64,000 bases of DNA from Humidesulfovibrio sp. (GTDB lineage Bacteria > Desulfobacterota > Desulfovibrionia > Desulfovibrionales > Desulfovibrionaceae), in assembly GCA_031292175.1 (NCBI GenBank), contig JARLHQ010000021.1, positions 24,353 through 88,352 of the forward strand. Reading direction: 5' to 3'. How positions within the stretch are numbered: the stretch's first letter is position 1; each line of letters opens with the position of its first letter. Shown here piece by piece: positions 18,023-31,217 of this stretch. A program made the position numbers and the translations under genes. Under the pieces are notes generated by a model. That model was given only the letters and a program-made list of their open reading frames with translations. It did not search any database and was not told the origin of the DNA.

Positions 18023-18727
18023 ATGAAAACGACGCTCCTCGTAATGACCTTGAATGAAATCAATGGCATGAAAGCCATTATGCCGAAAATTAAGCGTGAC
18101 TGGGTCGACCAGATCATCGTTGTTGACGGTGGCTCAAAGGACGGCACCATCGAGTGGTCGCGCGAGCAAGGCTACGAGGTCTATGTCCAGAAGAAGAAGG
18201 GCTTCCGGCACGCGTATTGCGAGGTCATGCCGCTTGTTACGGGTGATGTCATTCTGACCTTCAGCCCGGACGGCAACTCCGTGCCCGAGCTGATTCCTGA
18301 CCTCGTCCAGAAGATGCGGGAAGGCTACGACATGGTCATCGCCTCCCGTTACCTGGGCGACGCCAAGAGCGAGGACGATGATCCGGTCACGGCGTTCGGG
18401 AACTGGCTGTTCACGAAGACGATCAACATCCTGCACGGCGGGCATTACACGGACGCGATGGTCATCTACCGCGCGTACAAGACGCAGATGGTGCATGATC
18501 TGGAGTTGATGGACGAGGGCGCGTACCGCACGGCCGAGCGGCTGTTCTTCACCAAGATCAGCTGGGAGCCGCTGCTTTCCGTCCGTGCCGCCAAGCGCAA
18601 GCTCAAAATCACGGAGATCCCGGGCGATGAGCCCGCGCGCATCGGCGGTGAGCGCAAACTGCAGATCATCCGCTGGGGCGGCGCCTACTTCTTTCAGTTC
18701 TTCCGCGAAAAGCTGTGGTGGCGGTAG
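18023..18727 (+). CDS. Family 2 glycosyltransferase, dolichol-phosphate-mannose-synthase-like
   Basis: 234 residues, starting at the ATG of MKTTLLVMTLNEINGM rather than at an upstream in-frame start at 17945 that would run through the VTT gene. GT-A fold: VVDGGSKDGTIEWSREQGY, the SPDGN stretch where DPM1-type enzymes have their metal Asp region, and ASRYLGDAKSEDD. It has no membrane helices. It is the last gene of the operon and probably loads the sugar onto a polyprenyl phosphate or a glycan. Donor identity is inferred only from context. Confidence 0.75.
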   Translation: MKTTLLVMTLNEINGMKAIMPKIKRDWVDQIIVVDGGSKDGTIEWSREQGYEVYVQKKKGFRHAYCEVMPLVTGDVILTFSPDGNSVPELIPDLVQKMREGYDMVIASRYLGDAKSEDDDPVTAFGNWLFTKTINILHGGHYTDAMVIYRAYKTQMVHDLELMDEGAYRTAERLFFTKISWEPLLSVRAAKRKLKITEIPGDEPARIGGERKLQIIRWGGAYFFQFFREKLWWR

Positions 18728-18785
18728 GCCGCTTTCGCTCCCGAGCGCCTGAAGCGCCATCGCCATAGAAGTCTTTGAAAGGGGG

Positions 18786-18824
18786 CCAGGGGGGAATCTT
18801 TCTGAAGGAAGGTTCTCCCCCTGG
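18786..18824. terminator. Hairpin between convergent sugar operon and tyrS
   Basis: CCAGGGGGGAA at 18786-18796 pairs with TTCTCCCCCTGG at 18813-18824 around a 16-base loop. It lies between convergent genes and can stop transcripts from both sides. The T-tracts are poor, so the strength is uncertain. Confidence 0.6.
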
Positions 18825-18843
18825 CGCTCTCTTCTGCCCCCGT

Positions 18844-20130
18844 CTACCCCAAGCGCACCAGACCGTAGTTCTTCTTGCCCTTGCGCAGCACCACGAACGC
18901 CCCGTGCGTGGCGTTGACCTCGCCCAGGAAGTCGTCCTCGGTGAGCGCGCGCGCGGCGTCGCTGACCTTGTCGCCGTTCAGGGACACCGCTCCGGCCTGG
19001 ATGTCCTTTCTGGCCTGGCCCTTGGAGGGGCAGAGGTTCAGGTCTACAAGAATCTGCGGCAAATCCGGCAGGGCGGCGAACGCGTAGTCTTTGGCGGGCG
19101 CGGATTCCAGGGCCGCGGCCAGGGTGCCGTGGTCCAGGGCGCGCAGGTCGCCTTTGCCGAAGAGCGCGTCGGTGGCGGCCAGCACCTTGGCCAGCTCCTC
19201 CTCGCCGTGGACCATGATGGTGCTCTGCGCGGCCAGGGCCTTCTGGGCGGCGCGCTCCTGCGGGGCGCGGGCGACCTCCGCCTCCAGGGCGGCGATATCC
19301 TCCTGCGTGAGGAAAGTGAAGTACTTGAGAAACTTCACCACGTCCGCGTCCTCGGTGTTGATCCAGAACTGGTAAAAGGCGTAGGGGCTGGTCAGGGCGG
19401 GGCTCATGAAGATGGCGCCCTTTTCGCTCTTGCCGAACTTCTTGCCCGAGGCCGTGGTGATGAGCGGGAAGGTGAGGGCATAGGCGTCGCCCGCGGCCTT
19501 TTTGCGGATGAGCTCCGTGCCCGCGGTGATGTTGCCCCACTGGTCGCCGCCGCCGATCTGCAGCCTGCAACCGTATTCCTTGCAGAGGTGGTAGAAGTCA
19601 TAACCCTGCAGGATCATGTAGCTGAATTCCGTGTAGGAGATGCCGGTCTCCTCGCGCTCGATGCGGCCCTTGACCGAGTCCTTGGCGAGCATCCAGTTGA
19701 CGGTGAAGTGCTTGCCCACGTCACGCAGGAGCTCGATGGCGCTCATGTCCTTGACCCAATCGTAGTTGTTCATCACGCGGGGCTTCTGCCCGGTGTTGCG
19801 CTCCACAAAGGCCTCCATCTGGGCCCGGATGCGTTCGGCGCGGGCTTGCACGGCCGCCTGATTGGAGAGTTCCCGCTCCTTGTCCTTGCCGGAGGGGTCG
19901 CCGATGAGGCCCGTGGCCCCGCCCAGCAGGAAGATGGGCTTGTGCCCGGCGCGCAGCATGCGCACGAGCGAAAGCAGGGGCACGAGGTTGCCGATGTGCA
20001 GGCTCTCGGCCGTGGGATCAAAACCACAGTACATGGCCTGGCCCGGGGCATCGAGGTACTTGCGCAGGCCTTCGGCGTCGGAAACCTGGTGCACCAGGCC
20101 GCGCCAGGTGAGTTCGTCGAATATGTTCAT
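18844..20130 (-). CDS. tyrS: Tyrosyl-tRNA synthetase
   Basis: Charges tRNA-Tyr, 428 residues. The start MNIFDELTWRG at 20130 is chosen because GGAG sits 6 bp upstream; a longer in-frame extension lacks support. Class I motifs: HIGH-like LHIGNL, KMSKS-like KFGKSEKG. A C-terminal S4 RNA-binding domain starts near residue 360 (GQARKDIQAGAVSLNGDKV). It follows ymdB by 13 bp on the minus strand and is probably co-transcribed with it. Confidence 0.97.
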   Translation of the reverse strand: MNIFDELTWRGLVHQVSDAEGLRKYLDAPGQAMYCGFDPTAESLHIGNLVPLLSLVRMLRAGHKPIFLLGGATGLIGDPSGKDKERELSNQAAVQARAERIRAQMEAFVERNTGQKPRVMNNYDWVKDMSAIELLRDVGKHFTVNWMLAKDSVKGRIEREETGISYTEFSYMILQGYDFYHLCKEYGCRLQIGGGDQWGNITAGTELIRKKAAGDAYALTFPLITTASGKKFGKSEKGAIFMSPALTSPYAFYQFWINTEDADVVKFLKYFTFLTQEDIAALEAEVARAPQERAAQKALAAQSTIMVHGEEELAKVLAATDALFGKGDLRALDHGTLAAALESAPAKDYAFAALPDLPQILVDLNLCPSKGQARKDIQAGAVSLNGDKVSDAARALTEDDFLGEVNATHGAFVVLRKGKKNYGLVRLG

Positions 20131-20143
20131 GGGTGCTCCGCTG

Positions 20144-20935
20144 TTATTCCGTATCAAAACGCCAGGCCGTGATGTCGCGCGCCTGGCCGGTTTCGTCATC
20201 GATTTCGAGCAGCGCCCCGCAGAGGGTCACGGGGCCGCCGGCCACTTCAAAACGTTCCGGGGCCGCCGTCAAGAACTTCCGCAAGATGGGCGCAATGGTC
20301 ATGCCCAGGCAGGAATCCCTGGGGCCGCACATGCCGAGGTCGGTCATGAAGGCCGTGCCCTTGTGCAGCAGGCGCGCGTCGGCCGTCTGCACGTGGGTGT
20401 GGGTGCCCAGAACGGAGCTGACACGGCCGTCCAGGTACCAGGCCAGCCCGGCCTTCTCGCTGGTGGCCTCGGCGTGGAAATCCAGCAGGCGCACGCGGAC
20501 GTCCGGGGCCTCGGCGTCCAGCTGGGCCAGCAGCGCGTCGGCCGCGCGGAAGGGGCAGTCCAGAGGCGTCATGTAGGTGCGGCCCATGAGGTTCAGCACG
20601 GCCACCGGAGGCAGGCCCTCCTTGCGCAGCACGCAAAGGCCCCTGCCCGGCAGGCCGGGGGGGAAGTTGGCCGGGCGGATGAGCCGCTCCTCGCGCGCCA
20701 TGTAGGACGGGATATCCTTGAACTTCCAGATGTGGTTGCCGCTGGTGAGCAGGTCGAGCCCCGCGTTCAGCAACTCCTTGGCGCCCTCGCCGGAAAGGCC
20801 CAGGCCGCCCGAGGCGTTTTCGGCGTTGGCGAACACGAGGTCGGCGCGCGTGTTCGCCCGGATCTCGGCAAGGTGCTTTTTGACGGCCGTGCGGCCGGGG
20901 CGGCCCACAATGTCGCCCAGGAAAAGGATGCGCAT
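20144..20935 (-). CDS. ymdB: YmdB-family metallophosphoesterase
   Basis: 263 residues, starting at MRILFLGDIVGRPGR. Metal-binding motifs of the TIGR00282 family are visible: GDIVGRPG, NAENASGG, SGNHIW, DFHAEATSEK and GTHTHVQTAD. Bacillus YmdB hydrolyses 2',3'-cyclic nucleotides and affects biofilm and RNA turnover. In many genomes the gene sits near rny, which also lies upstream here (22.4-24.0 kb). Cytoplasmic. It forms a two-gene unit with tyrS. Confidence 0.93.
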   Translation of the reverse strand: MRILFLGDIVGRPGRTAVKKHLAEIRANTRADLVFANAENASGGLGLSGEGAKELLNAGLDLLTSGNHIWKFKDIPSYMAREERLIRPANFPPGLPGRGLCVLRKEGLPPVAVLNLMGRTYMTPLDCPFRAADALLAQLDAEAPDVRVRLLDFHAEATSEKAGLAWYLDGRVSSVLGTHTHVQTADARLLHKGTAFMTDLGMCGPRDSCLGMTIAPILRKFLTAAPERFEVAGGPVTLCGALLEIDDETGQARDITAWRFDTE

Positions 20936-20996
20936 GGGCGCGAGCTTATCCGAGGGCGCCTTGCGGGGCAAGGGGCGTGTGCTTGGCGGAGGTGAG

Positions 20997-21024
20997 GAAA
21001 GGGCGGGGAGGGGGCTCCCCGCCC
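20997..21024 (-). terminator. Terminator-like hairpin after bacterioferritin gene
   Basis: Perfect 10-bp stem GGGCGGGGAG / CTCCCCGCCC with a CCCC loop, followed on the minus strand by TTTCCTC. The stem is strong and the T-tract short. Confidence 0.6.
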
Positions 21025-21039
21025 GTGCGTGCCGGTGTG

Positions 21040-21597
21040 TTACGCTCCAGCTCCGCCAGCCGCGCCGCCGCCGGGCAGGGCGAAACCCTTGGTGATGCCG
21101 CCGGTGGTCGAGGGGGTGCCCGCGATGCGCGAGAGGTAGGCGTCGCCGAGGTTTTTGACGTGCTGGGCCACGTTGTCGAAGTGGTTGTAGTGGATCTGCT
21201 CCTCGTCGATGATGGCCTGGAACAGGTTCATGCTGATGTTGTCGCCGTTGTCGCGGCAGACCTGCAGGAATTTGTTGTAGGTGTCGATGGTGTTGTCCTC
21301 CAGGTCGGCGTCGAAGGGGAAGACCACCCGCACGTCCTGGCCCTTGGCGACGGACCCCTCGCCCTGGGCGACCGGCTCGCCGTCCAACTCCTTGATGCGG
21401 TCCGCGAACATCTCGGCGTGGCGCATCTCGTCGATGGCGATGAGCTTCATGTTGGCGGCCATTTCGCCGTAGTCCAAGTTGTCCAGGTTGTAGTGCTGGT
21501 TCATGTACTGGGCGATGGCGAAGAGCTCCATCGCGCGCGCCTTGTTGAGGACTTCCAAGACCTTCGCCTTGCGTTTTTCTCTGCTTTCAACGGCCAT
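21040..21597 (-). CDS. bfr: Bacterioferritin, Desulfovibrio type
   Basis: Iron-storage 24-mer subunit, 185 residues. The start MAVESREKRKAKV at 21597 follows a strong GGAGGTG ribosome site; the longer upstream frame is non-coding. Ferroxidase ligands lie in KARAMELFAIAQYM, DEMRHAEMF and IIDEEQIHYNHFD. The haem-binding methionine lies in ANMKLIAIDEMRHAE. The sequence, including the tail YLSRIAGTPSTTGGITKGF, closely resembles D. desulfuricans bacterioferritin, which binds Fe-coproporphyrin III instead of haem b. Single gene; stores iron and limits oxidative damage. Confidence 0.95.
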   Translation of the reverse strand: MAVESREKRKAKVLEVLNKARAMELFAIAQYMNQHYNLDNLDYGEMAANMKLIAIDEMRHAEMFADRIKELDGEPVAQGEGSVAKGQDVRVVFPFDADLEDNTIDTYNKFLQVCRDNGDNISMNLFQAIIDEEQIHYNHFDNVAQHVKNLGDAYLSRIAGTPSTTGGITKGFALPGGGAAGGAGA

Positions 21598-21715
21598 GCG
21601 GCACCTCCGTCCAGGTTGTTGTTCACTGATGGTGGCGCTGGGCAAACTCCAGCAAAACAACCCTAGGCGATTGGACCCGGGGCGGCAAGGGGGGAACGGG
21701 GCAGAGAGGGGGCAG

Positions 21716-21750
21716 AAAAAGACCGGGAGGGGCATCTATGGCCCGGCCTT
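21716..21750 (-). terminator. Terminator after the flavin-binding protein gene
   Basis: On the minus strand, GGCCGGG pairs with CCCGGTC (one G-U) across a 14-base loop, followed by TTTTT at 21720-21716. It lies about 50 bp after the stop of the 21799-22260 gene. Confidence 0.7.
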
Positions 21751-21798
21751 TTGTGGCTGGGGTTGCGGTTCCCGCGTGCGGCCCGCGCCCCGTGCGGG

Positions 21799-22260
21799 TC
21801 AGCGCCGGGCCTTGCCGGTCAGCGCGGTGATGCGGATGGCGAAGGCGCAGGCCTTGGCCCCCCCGCTTTTGATGTAGGCCACGCCGCTTTCCTCATGCTC
21901 CGGCGCGTACTTGCGCACCAGGGCGAGGAGCGCGGCGTCCTTTTCCCCGGCGGGCAGCTCACGCGCCACGCCGGAGGCGATGACGCTCTCGTAGCGCGTG
22001 GTGAATTTTTCCGGGAGCACGGTGGTTTCGCCGACAACGCAGAACGATACGGCGGGATTTCGACGCAGGATGTCCAGCTTGCGGCCCTCGGGCGCGCAGT
22101 GGATGAGGATTTCGCCGTCCGTGTAAACATAGCTCAAGGGCAGGCCGTAGGGCGTGTTGTCCGCGTCCACAAGGGAGAGCACGCCGTATTCGCCCTGGTC
22201 GAGGATGGCGGCGGCCTCCTCCTGGCTGATCTCCCGTTCCTTTTTCCGCATCGCGCGCAT
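21799..22260 (-). CDS. Pyridoxamine 5'-phosphate oxidase-like (NimA-type) flavin-binding protein
   Basis: 153 residues of the split-barrel flavin-binding superfamily: ILDQGEYGVLSLVDADNTPYGLPLSYVY, ILIHCAPEGRKLDILRRNPAVSFCVVG and YESVIASGVA. AGGAG lies 5 bp before the ATG at 22260. NimA-like members bind FMN or related cofactors and some reduce nitroimidazoles, but the substrate cannot be predicted here. It stands alone between two terminators. Confidence 0.85.
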   Translation of the reverse strand: MRAMRKKEREISQEEAAAILDQGEYGVLSLVDADNTPYGLPLSYVYTDGEILIHCAPEGRKLDILRRNPAVSFCVVGETTVLPEKFTTRYESVIASGVARELPAGEKDAALLALVRKYAPEHEESGVAYIKSGGAKACAFAIRITALTGKARR

Positions 22261-22388
22261 GGGGGCTCCTGTTCTGGTTTGGGGCCGGGGAAACTACCGG
22301 CCGCATCGCGCGAGGCTCGCAGAAATCCGGCGCGGCGTCAAAGCCTGGAAAGGTGGGCGGCGGGGGCAAAGGACGAAGGGCGGAGGGC

Positions 22389-22433
22389 AAAAAAAAGCGG
22401 CGGGAGGGTTTTGTGCCCCTCCCGCCGCTTTTT
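22389..22433 (-). terminator. Strong terminator after rny
   Basis: A near-perfect stem of about 16 bp (AAAAAGCGGCGGGAGGG / CCCTCCCGCCGCTTTTT, minus strand) ends in eight T. The same hairpin has T residues in the other orientation too, so it may be bidirectional. Confidence 0.95.
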
Positions 22434-22442
22434 GACGTGGCG

Positions 22443-24011
22443 TTATTTCGCGTAGCCCACGGCGCGCTTCTCGCGGATCACCGTGACGCGGATCTGGCCG
22501 GGGTAGGTCATGTTGTTCTCGATCTTGGCGGCGATGTCCTTCACGAGCATGTACGTCTGCTCGTCGGGCACGCGCTCGGCGTCGACCATGACGCGCACCT
22601 CGCGGCCGGCCTGGATGGCGTAGGCCTTGGACACGCCGCCGAAGCTGGTGGCGATGCCCTCCAGCTCCTCCAGGCGCTTCACGTAGTTCTCCAGGAGCTC
22701 CTTGCGGGCGCCGGGACGCGCGCCGGAGAGGGAGTCGGCCGCCTGCACCAGGGTGGCGATGGCCGTCTGGGGCGGCACGTCCTCGTGGTGGGCCTGGATG
22801 GCGTGCACGATCTCCTGGATCTCGCCGTGCTTCTTGGCCAGGTCCGCGCCGATGACGGCGTGCGGGCCTTCCACCTCGTGGTCCACGGCCTTGCCCAGGT
22901 CGTGCAGCAGCCCCGCGCGCTTGGCCATTTTCTCGTCCAGGCCGAGTTCCGCGGCCATGATGCCGCAGAGGAACGCCACCTCAATGGAGTGCTGCAGCAC
23001 GTTCTGGGAGTAGCTGGTGCGGTAGTGCAGCTGGCCCAGGAGCTTCACGAGCTCCGGGTGGATGCCATGCACGCCGACGTCGAAGGTGGCCTGCTCGCCG
23101 ATCTCGCGCAGCTTCACGTCCATTTCCTGCTCCACCTTGCGCACGACGTCCTCAATGCGCGCGGGGTGGATGCGGCCGTCGTGAATGAGGCGCTCCAAAG
23201 CCTGTTTGGCCACCTCGCGGCGGAGCGGGCTGTAGGCGGAAAGCACGACGGTCTCCGGCGTGTCGTCGATGATGAGGTCCACGCCGGTGGCGGCCTCCAG
23301 GGCGCGGATGTTGCGGCCCTCGCGGCCGATGATGCGGCCCTTCATTTCCTCGGAAGGCAGGGTCACGGCGGTGACGGTCTGCTCGGAGATGTAGTCGCCC
23401 GCGTAGCGCTGGATGGCCAGCGAAAGCACTTCCTTGGCCTTTTTGCTGGCGATCTCCTTGGCCTCGGTCTCAATGTTGCGGATCATGCGCGCGGCTTCGT
23501 GCCGGGTGCGCGACTCCACTTCGGTCATGAGGCGTTCCTTGGCCTCCTCGACCGTGAGGCCGGAAATTTCCTGAAGCTTGCGTTCGTGGACGTTGGCGGC
23601 GGCGCTCAAGGCCTCTTCCTGCTCGGCCAGGGCCTTCTCCTGCTTGATGAGGCGCTTTTCCAGCTCCACAACGCCGGATTCCTTCTGGGCCACCTTCTCG
23701 AGCTTGCTCTCCAGGCGCTCTTCCTTTTCCTGCAAACGGGACTGTTCGCGCTTCAGCGCCTGGTCACGGTCCTTGAACTCCTGCTCCTGCTCCTTCTTCA
23801 AACCGAAAATTTCATCCTGGGCCTGGAGTCGGGCTTCCTTGCGGGTGGCGTCGGCCTCCTTGCGGGCCTCCTCCACGATGCGGCTGGCGAGATCCTGGGC
23901 ATCCTGGCTGCGTTTTTTTGAAACATAGCTGCTGAAATAGTATCCCCCGACGAGGCCGACCAAAAGGGCCACGGCATCCAGGGCGATGAGCAACATGTTG
24001 GAATCGTTCAT
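22443..24011 (-). CDS. rny: Ribonuclease Y
   Basis: Membrane-anchored endoribonuclease that starts mRNA decay, 522 residues. The start [19 protein letters not shown] at 24011 has GGAG 6 bp upstream. Order: a single N-terminal membrane helix (6-24); a long charged coiled coil (about 30-200); a KH RNA-binding domain with [15 protein letters not shown]; and an HD domain with [12 protein letters not shown] strong terminator follows. It lies downstream of zapA and a probable small RNA. Confidence 0.97.
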   Translation of the reverse strand: MNDSNMLLIALDAVALLVGLVGGYYFSSYVSKKRSQDAQDLASRIVEEARKEADATRKEARLQAQDEIFGLKKEQEQEFKDRDQALKREQSRLQEKEERLESKLEKVAQKESGVVELEKRLIKQEKALAEQEEALSAAANVHERKLQEISGLTVEEAKERLMTEVESRTRHEAARMIRNIETEAKEIASKKAKEVLSLAIQRYAGDYISEQTVTAVTLPSEEMKGRIIGREGRNIRALEAATGVDLIIDDTPETVVLSAYSPLRREVAKQALERLIHDGRIHPARIEDVVRKVEQEMDVKLREIGEQATFDVGVHGIHPELVKLLGQLHYRTSYSQNVLQHSIEVAFLCGIMAAELGLDEKMAKRAGLLHDLGKAVDHEVEGPHAVIGADLAKKHGEIQEIVHAIQAHHEDVPPQTAIATLVQAADSLSGARPGARKELLENYVKRLEELEGIATSFGGVSKAYAIQAGREVRVMVDAERVPDEQTYMLVKDIAAKIENNMTYPGQIRVTVIREKRAVGYAK

Positions 24012-24169
24012 GCGCTGCTCCTTACCGGTTATATGGACAGGCCATGCGGGCCTGATTCGCGCGGGATCGCCGGCCTTTAGGCGCAAGCGAACACGCTCGT
24101 GTGAACCGTTTGGGGCAGGTGTCTTGAAGAGGAGGAACGCGCCTGGGTGAAACGCGGGACTCAGGTCCC

Positions 24170-24320
24170 AAAACGGCAAGAGCCGCCAGGGCTTTTAGCC
24201 CCGGGGCGCCGTGTTGCTCTTAGAGTTTTGAACCTCGTTTAACGAGGGGGGCTCCTCCGGCCCACCGTCAGGCTGCCCGCACGGAGGCGGGTGTGCACAC
24301 GGGTGGGCGCTGGCGGATCC
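24170..24320 (-). ncRNA. ssrS: Probable small structured RNA, candidate 6S RNA (ssrS)
   Basis: A gene-free 407-bp gap between zapA and rny holds an independent RNA unit on the minus strand. It has a promoter (-35 TTTTGA, 17 bp, -10 TATCAA). The ends pair perfectly: CCGCCAG (24316-24310) with CTGGCGG (24189-24183). Inside, GCCCACC pairs with GGTGGGC, and there is a CCTCGTTAAACGAGG hairpin. A small terminator hairpin CGGC-TCTT-GCCG-TTTT ends near 24170. Position just downstream of zapA and a rod-like fold with a hairpin in the 3' half of the bulge are typical of 6S RNA. Identity is inferred; the 151-nt length is shorter than the usual 180-200 nt. Confidence 0.5.
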
Positions 24321-24323
24321 CAT

Positions 24324-24352
24324 TTGATACATATTGGCTCAAGAACTCAAAA
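24324..24352 (-). promoter_or_regulatory. Promoter for the zapA-rny intergenic RNA
   Basis: On the minus strand, TTTTGA (24352-24347), a 17-bp spacer, then TATCAA (24329-24324), in an AT-rich patch. Initiation would fall about 24320-24317, right at the 5' pairing arm of the predicted RNA. Confidence 0.45.
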
Positions 24353-24418
24353 ACAATCACGAACTCCCCAGGGTTTGTCCCACATTTCTATGCGCAAGGC
24401 CGCTGAACCGGCCTGATG

Positions 24419-24667
24419 TCACCTCTCCAAGAGCTCCTGCATGCGGGCTTCAAGGCCCGCCTGCTTCCGCCGCATTTCAAGATAGTCGTCCGCCATCCCG
24501 AGGGCCAGAAGCGTGAGCAGTTTCTCCCTGCTTATATACCGACCACCCTTGCTCAGCTCGGCGAAGCGTTCTTCGAGCAAGGCCTGGGCTGCTTCGATGC
24601 GGACGTTGTCCGCATCTGTCTTAAAGGAAATCTCCAGTCCGTTGACCGTGATAGTGTAACTCGGCAT
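24419..24667 (-). CDS. zapA: Cell division protein ZapA
   Basis: Stabilises FtsZ filaments at the division ring. 82 residues, slightly short for the family. An N-terminal beta-rich globular part (MPSYTITVNGLEISFKTDAD) is followed by a C-terminal coiled coil starting near residue 45 (LTLLALGMADDYLEMRRKQAGLEARM). It follows the ZapB-like gene by 15 bp. The downstream intergenic region holds the candidate 6S RNA, the same neighbourhood as in many proteobacteria. Confidence 0.88.
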   Translation of the reverse strand: MPSYTITVNGLEISFKTDADNVRIEAAQALLEERFAELSKGGRYISREKLLTLLALGMADDYLEMRRKQAGLEARMQELLER

Positions 24668-24682
24668 GATGATTTGGCAAGC

Positions 24683-24865
24683 CTAGCGGCCGTCGAGAGA
24701 TTCCTGCACCTTCTGAAGAAGGGCCTCGATACGGTCCTGGACCTCCCGCCTCTTTCCGGCCTCAGCCTCAACTTGAACCGCCAGGGCCTGCTTTTCCTCT
24801 TCCAGTTGCCGGACGCGCAACAAGAGCTCTCCGAAGCGCGCCTCCAACTTTTCGATAAGTTCCAT
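24683..24865 (-). CDS. zapB: ZapB-like coiled-coil cell division protein
   Basis: 60 residues, almost entirely heptad-like coiled coil (MELIEKLEARFGELLLRVRQLEEEKQALAVQVEAE). Length, composition and placement directly before zapA fit ZapB, which bridges ZapA to the nucleoid side of the division ring. Coiled coils give weak sequence identity, so the name rests mainly on context. It lies 31 bp downstream of glmU on the same strand. Confidence 0.65.
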   Translation of the reverse strand: MELIEKLEARFGELLLRVRQLEEEKQALAVQVEAEAGKRREVQDRIEALLQKVQESLDGR

Positions 24866-24896
24866 GTTCAGACCCTAACGCTTCCTGACGGTGAAA

Positions 24897-26273
24897 TCAA
24901 GACTTCTTGCCCCGGCCCTCAAGATTGGACTGCCGCGCGCGGGCGACGCCAAGGGCACGGTCCGGCACATCTTTCGTAATGACCGAGCCCGCGCCGACCA
25001 CGGCGTTCTCGCCGATGCGCACCGGGGCCACCAGGGCCGTGTTGCTGCCGATGAACGCGTGCGCGCCGATGTCCGTGTGGTGCTTGTTCGTCCCGTCGTA
25101 GTTGCAGGTGATGGTGCCCGCGCCGATGTTCGCGCCCGCGCCCACGCTGGCGTCGCCCAGATAGCTGAGGTGGCTGGCCTTGGCTCCGGGGCCGAGGGTC
25201 GCCTGTTTCATCTCCACGAAGTTGCCCACGCGGGCGTTTTCCTGCACGTCCGCGCCGGGGCGCAGCCGCGCATACGGTCCGGCCACGCTGCCCGGGGCAA
25301 GGCGCGCGCCCTCCAGGTGGCAGAACTCGCACAGCTCGCTGCCAGGCTCAAGCCGGCTGTCCGTGACGCTGCAGAACGCGCCGACCTTGGCGCCGCGCGC
25401 CACGGAGGAGGCTTTGAGAATGCGGCAGGGGCCCGTGAGTTCCGCACCGGGCTCAATGGCCACGCGTGGTCCGACGACGACGGACTCCGCCTGGTGGATG
25501 AGCACGCCCGTGGCGAGCAGGTCGCCGACGATGCTTGCGCGCAGCCTGTCCTCCGCCTGGGCGAGTTCCTGCGGCGAGTTGATGCCCAGCAGGTCAAGGG
25601 CGCCGTCGCGCTTGAGCGCGTGGACGTTGAGGTCCTCGTTGACGCCCAGCTCCACCAGATCGGTGATGTAGTATTCCCCGGCGCGGTTGGCGCTGGTAAG
25701 CGAGAAGAGCACGGCCTCCACGGCGGCGGTGGAGAGGCAGAACAACCCGGTGTTGACTTCGCCGGTGTCTTCGCCGTGCTGGGTCGGGTCGAAGTCCTTG
25801 GCCTCAATGATGCCCGTGACATTGCCGTCCGAGCCGCGCAGCACGCGGCCGAAGGCGCCGGGATCGGGCAGCACCGTGGTCAGAAAGGCGATGTCCGCGC
25901 CTTCGCGCGCGGTCGCCACCAGCTCCTCAAGGTGCTCGGGCTTGACCAGGGGCGCATCGCCGTTGAGCACCAGGCAGTGCGTGGCGCCGCTCTGGCGCAC
26001 CTGTTCCCAGGCCACCTGCAGGGCATGGCCTGTGCCTTTCTGCTCCGTCTGCAGCACGAATCCCTCGGCCAGGCCCGGGTGCTCCTTGCGCACCAGCTCC
26101 GCGCCGTGCCCGACCACGGTGAGCACACGGGAGGCTACGGCGCTGGCCGCGACCGCGACGTAGAAGAGCATGCTCTCCCCAAGCAGGGTCTGCAGGACCT
26201 TGGGCTTGTCGGAGTGCATGCGCGTGCCTTTTCCGGCTGCCAGGATGACGGCGATGGTGTTGTCGTAAGGCAT
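24897..26273 (-). CDS. glmU: Bifunctional GlcN-1-P acetyltransferase / GlcNAc-1-P uridylyltransferase
   Basis: Makes UDP-GlcNAc for peptidoglycan and lipopolysaccharide, 458 residues. The N-terminal uridylyltransferase has LAAGKGTRMHSDKPKVLQ, TEQKGTGHALQ and LNGDAPLV. The C-terminal half is a left-handed beta helix with hexapeptide repeats, containing ARLRPGADVQENARVGNFVEMK and the acetyl-CoA site region ASHLSYLGDASVG. GAGGAG lies 6 bp before the ATG. It begins the glmU-zapB-zapA group, 138 bp after atpC with a terminator in between. Confidence 0.97.
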   Translation of the reverse strand: MPYDNTIAVILAAGKGTRMHSDKPKVLQTLLGESMLFYVAVAASAVASRVLTVVGHGAELVRKEHPGLAEGFVLQTEQKGTGHALQVAWEQVRQSGATHCLVLNGDAPLVKPEHLEELVATAREGADIAFLTTVLPDPGAFGRVLRGSDGNVTGIIEAKDFDPTQHGEDTGEVNTGLFCLSTAAVEAVLFSLTSANRAGEYYITDLVELGVNEDLNVHALKRDGALDLLGINSPQELAQAEDRLRASIVGDLLATGVLIHQAESVVVGPRVAIEPGAELTGPCRILKASSVARGAKVGAFCSVTDSRLEPGSELCEFCHLEGARLAPGSVAGPYARLRPGADVQENARVGNFVEMKQATLGPGAKASHLSYLGDASVGAGANIGAGTITCNYDGTNKHHTDIGAHAFIGSNTALVAPVRIGENAVVGAGSVITKDVPDRALGVARARQSNLEGRGKKS

Positions 26274-26333
26274 GACGGCTCCTCAAAAAATGATGGTCAC
26301 AGCGCGTAATGATCGCACCTTTTTTGATAAATG

Positions 26334-26366
26334 AAAAGGCAGGCCGGGGGAACCCGACCTGCCTTT
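26334..26366 (-). terminator. Terminator after the atpF'FHAGDC operon
   Basis: Minus-strand stem AAAGGCAGGTCGGG / CCCGGCCTGCCTTTT (one mismatch region) with a short loop and a terminal TTTT. It lies about 45 bp downstream of atpC and separates the ATP synthase operon from glmU. Confidence 0.88.
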
Positions 26367-26411
26367 GTTGTTGCGTTGGCTGAACGCCGCTTCAGGCGGC
26401 AAGGGCGTGGG

Positions 26412-26834
26412 TTAGCACGTCCCCGCTTTTTCGCCGGAGGTGCGGCAGCTCATGCGGGCGAGTGACCGGCGCAGCGCGGCCTGGGCCCGGGCGTTGTCAA
26501 CCTTCTCCTGGGCGCGCGCCAAGCGCTGCTGGGCGCGTTCCTGCGCTTTGCGGGCGCGTTCCGTGTCGATATCCGTCGCCTTTTCCGCAGCCTCGGCCAG
26601 GATGGTGACCTTGTCGGGATTGACCTCGGCGAACCCGCCAGAGACGAAGACGTAGTGGGTCCGTCCGCCGTCCTTGTAGTACAGGTTCCCAATGCCCAGC
26701 GCGGACAGGAAGGGGATGTGGTTCGGCAGGACACCGAACTCCCCAAGCGCGCCGGGAGCACCCACATAGTCAACGTCCTGCGAGAGGACCTTGCGGTCGG
26801 GCGTCACGATTTCAAGCAGCAGCTTTTTGGACAT
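26412..26834 (-). CDS. atpC: ATP synthase F1 subunit epsilon
   Basis: Central-stalk subunit, 140 residues. The N-terminal beta sandwich ([42 protein letters not shown]) is followed by the two-helix C-terminal domain rich in Arg/Ala ([20 protein letters not shown]). It has a slightly longer C-terminal tail than E. coli epsilon. Last gene of the operon, 10 bp after atpD. Confidence 0.96.
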   Translation of the reverse strand: MSKKLLLEIVTPDRKVLSQDVDYVGAPGALGEFGVLPNHIPFLSALGIGNLYYKDGGRTHYVFVSGGFAEVNPDKVTILAEAAEKATDIDTERARKAQERAQQRLARAQEKVDNARAQAALRRSLARMSCRTSGEKAGTC

Positions 26835-26844
26835 GGCGTCCTAC

Positions 26845-29134
<2,290 letters not shown>

Positions 29135-29152
29135 CGCACCCTCCTGCGCCGG

Positions 29153-31213
<2,061 letters not shown>

Positions 31214-31217
<4 letters not shown>

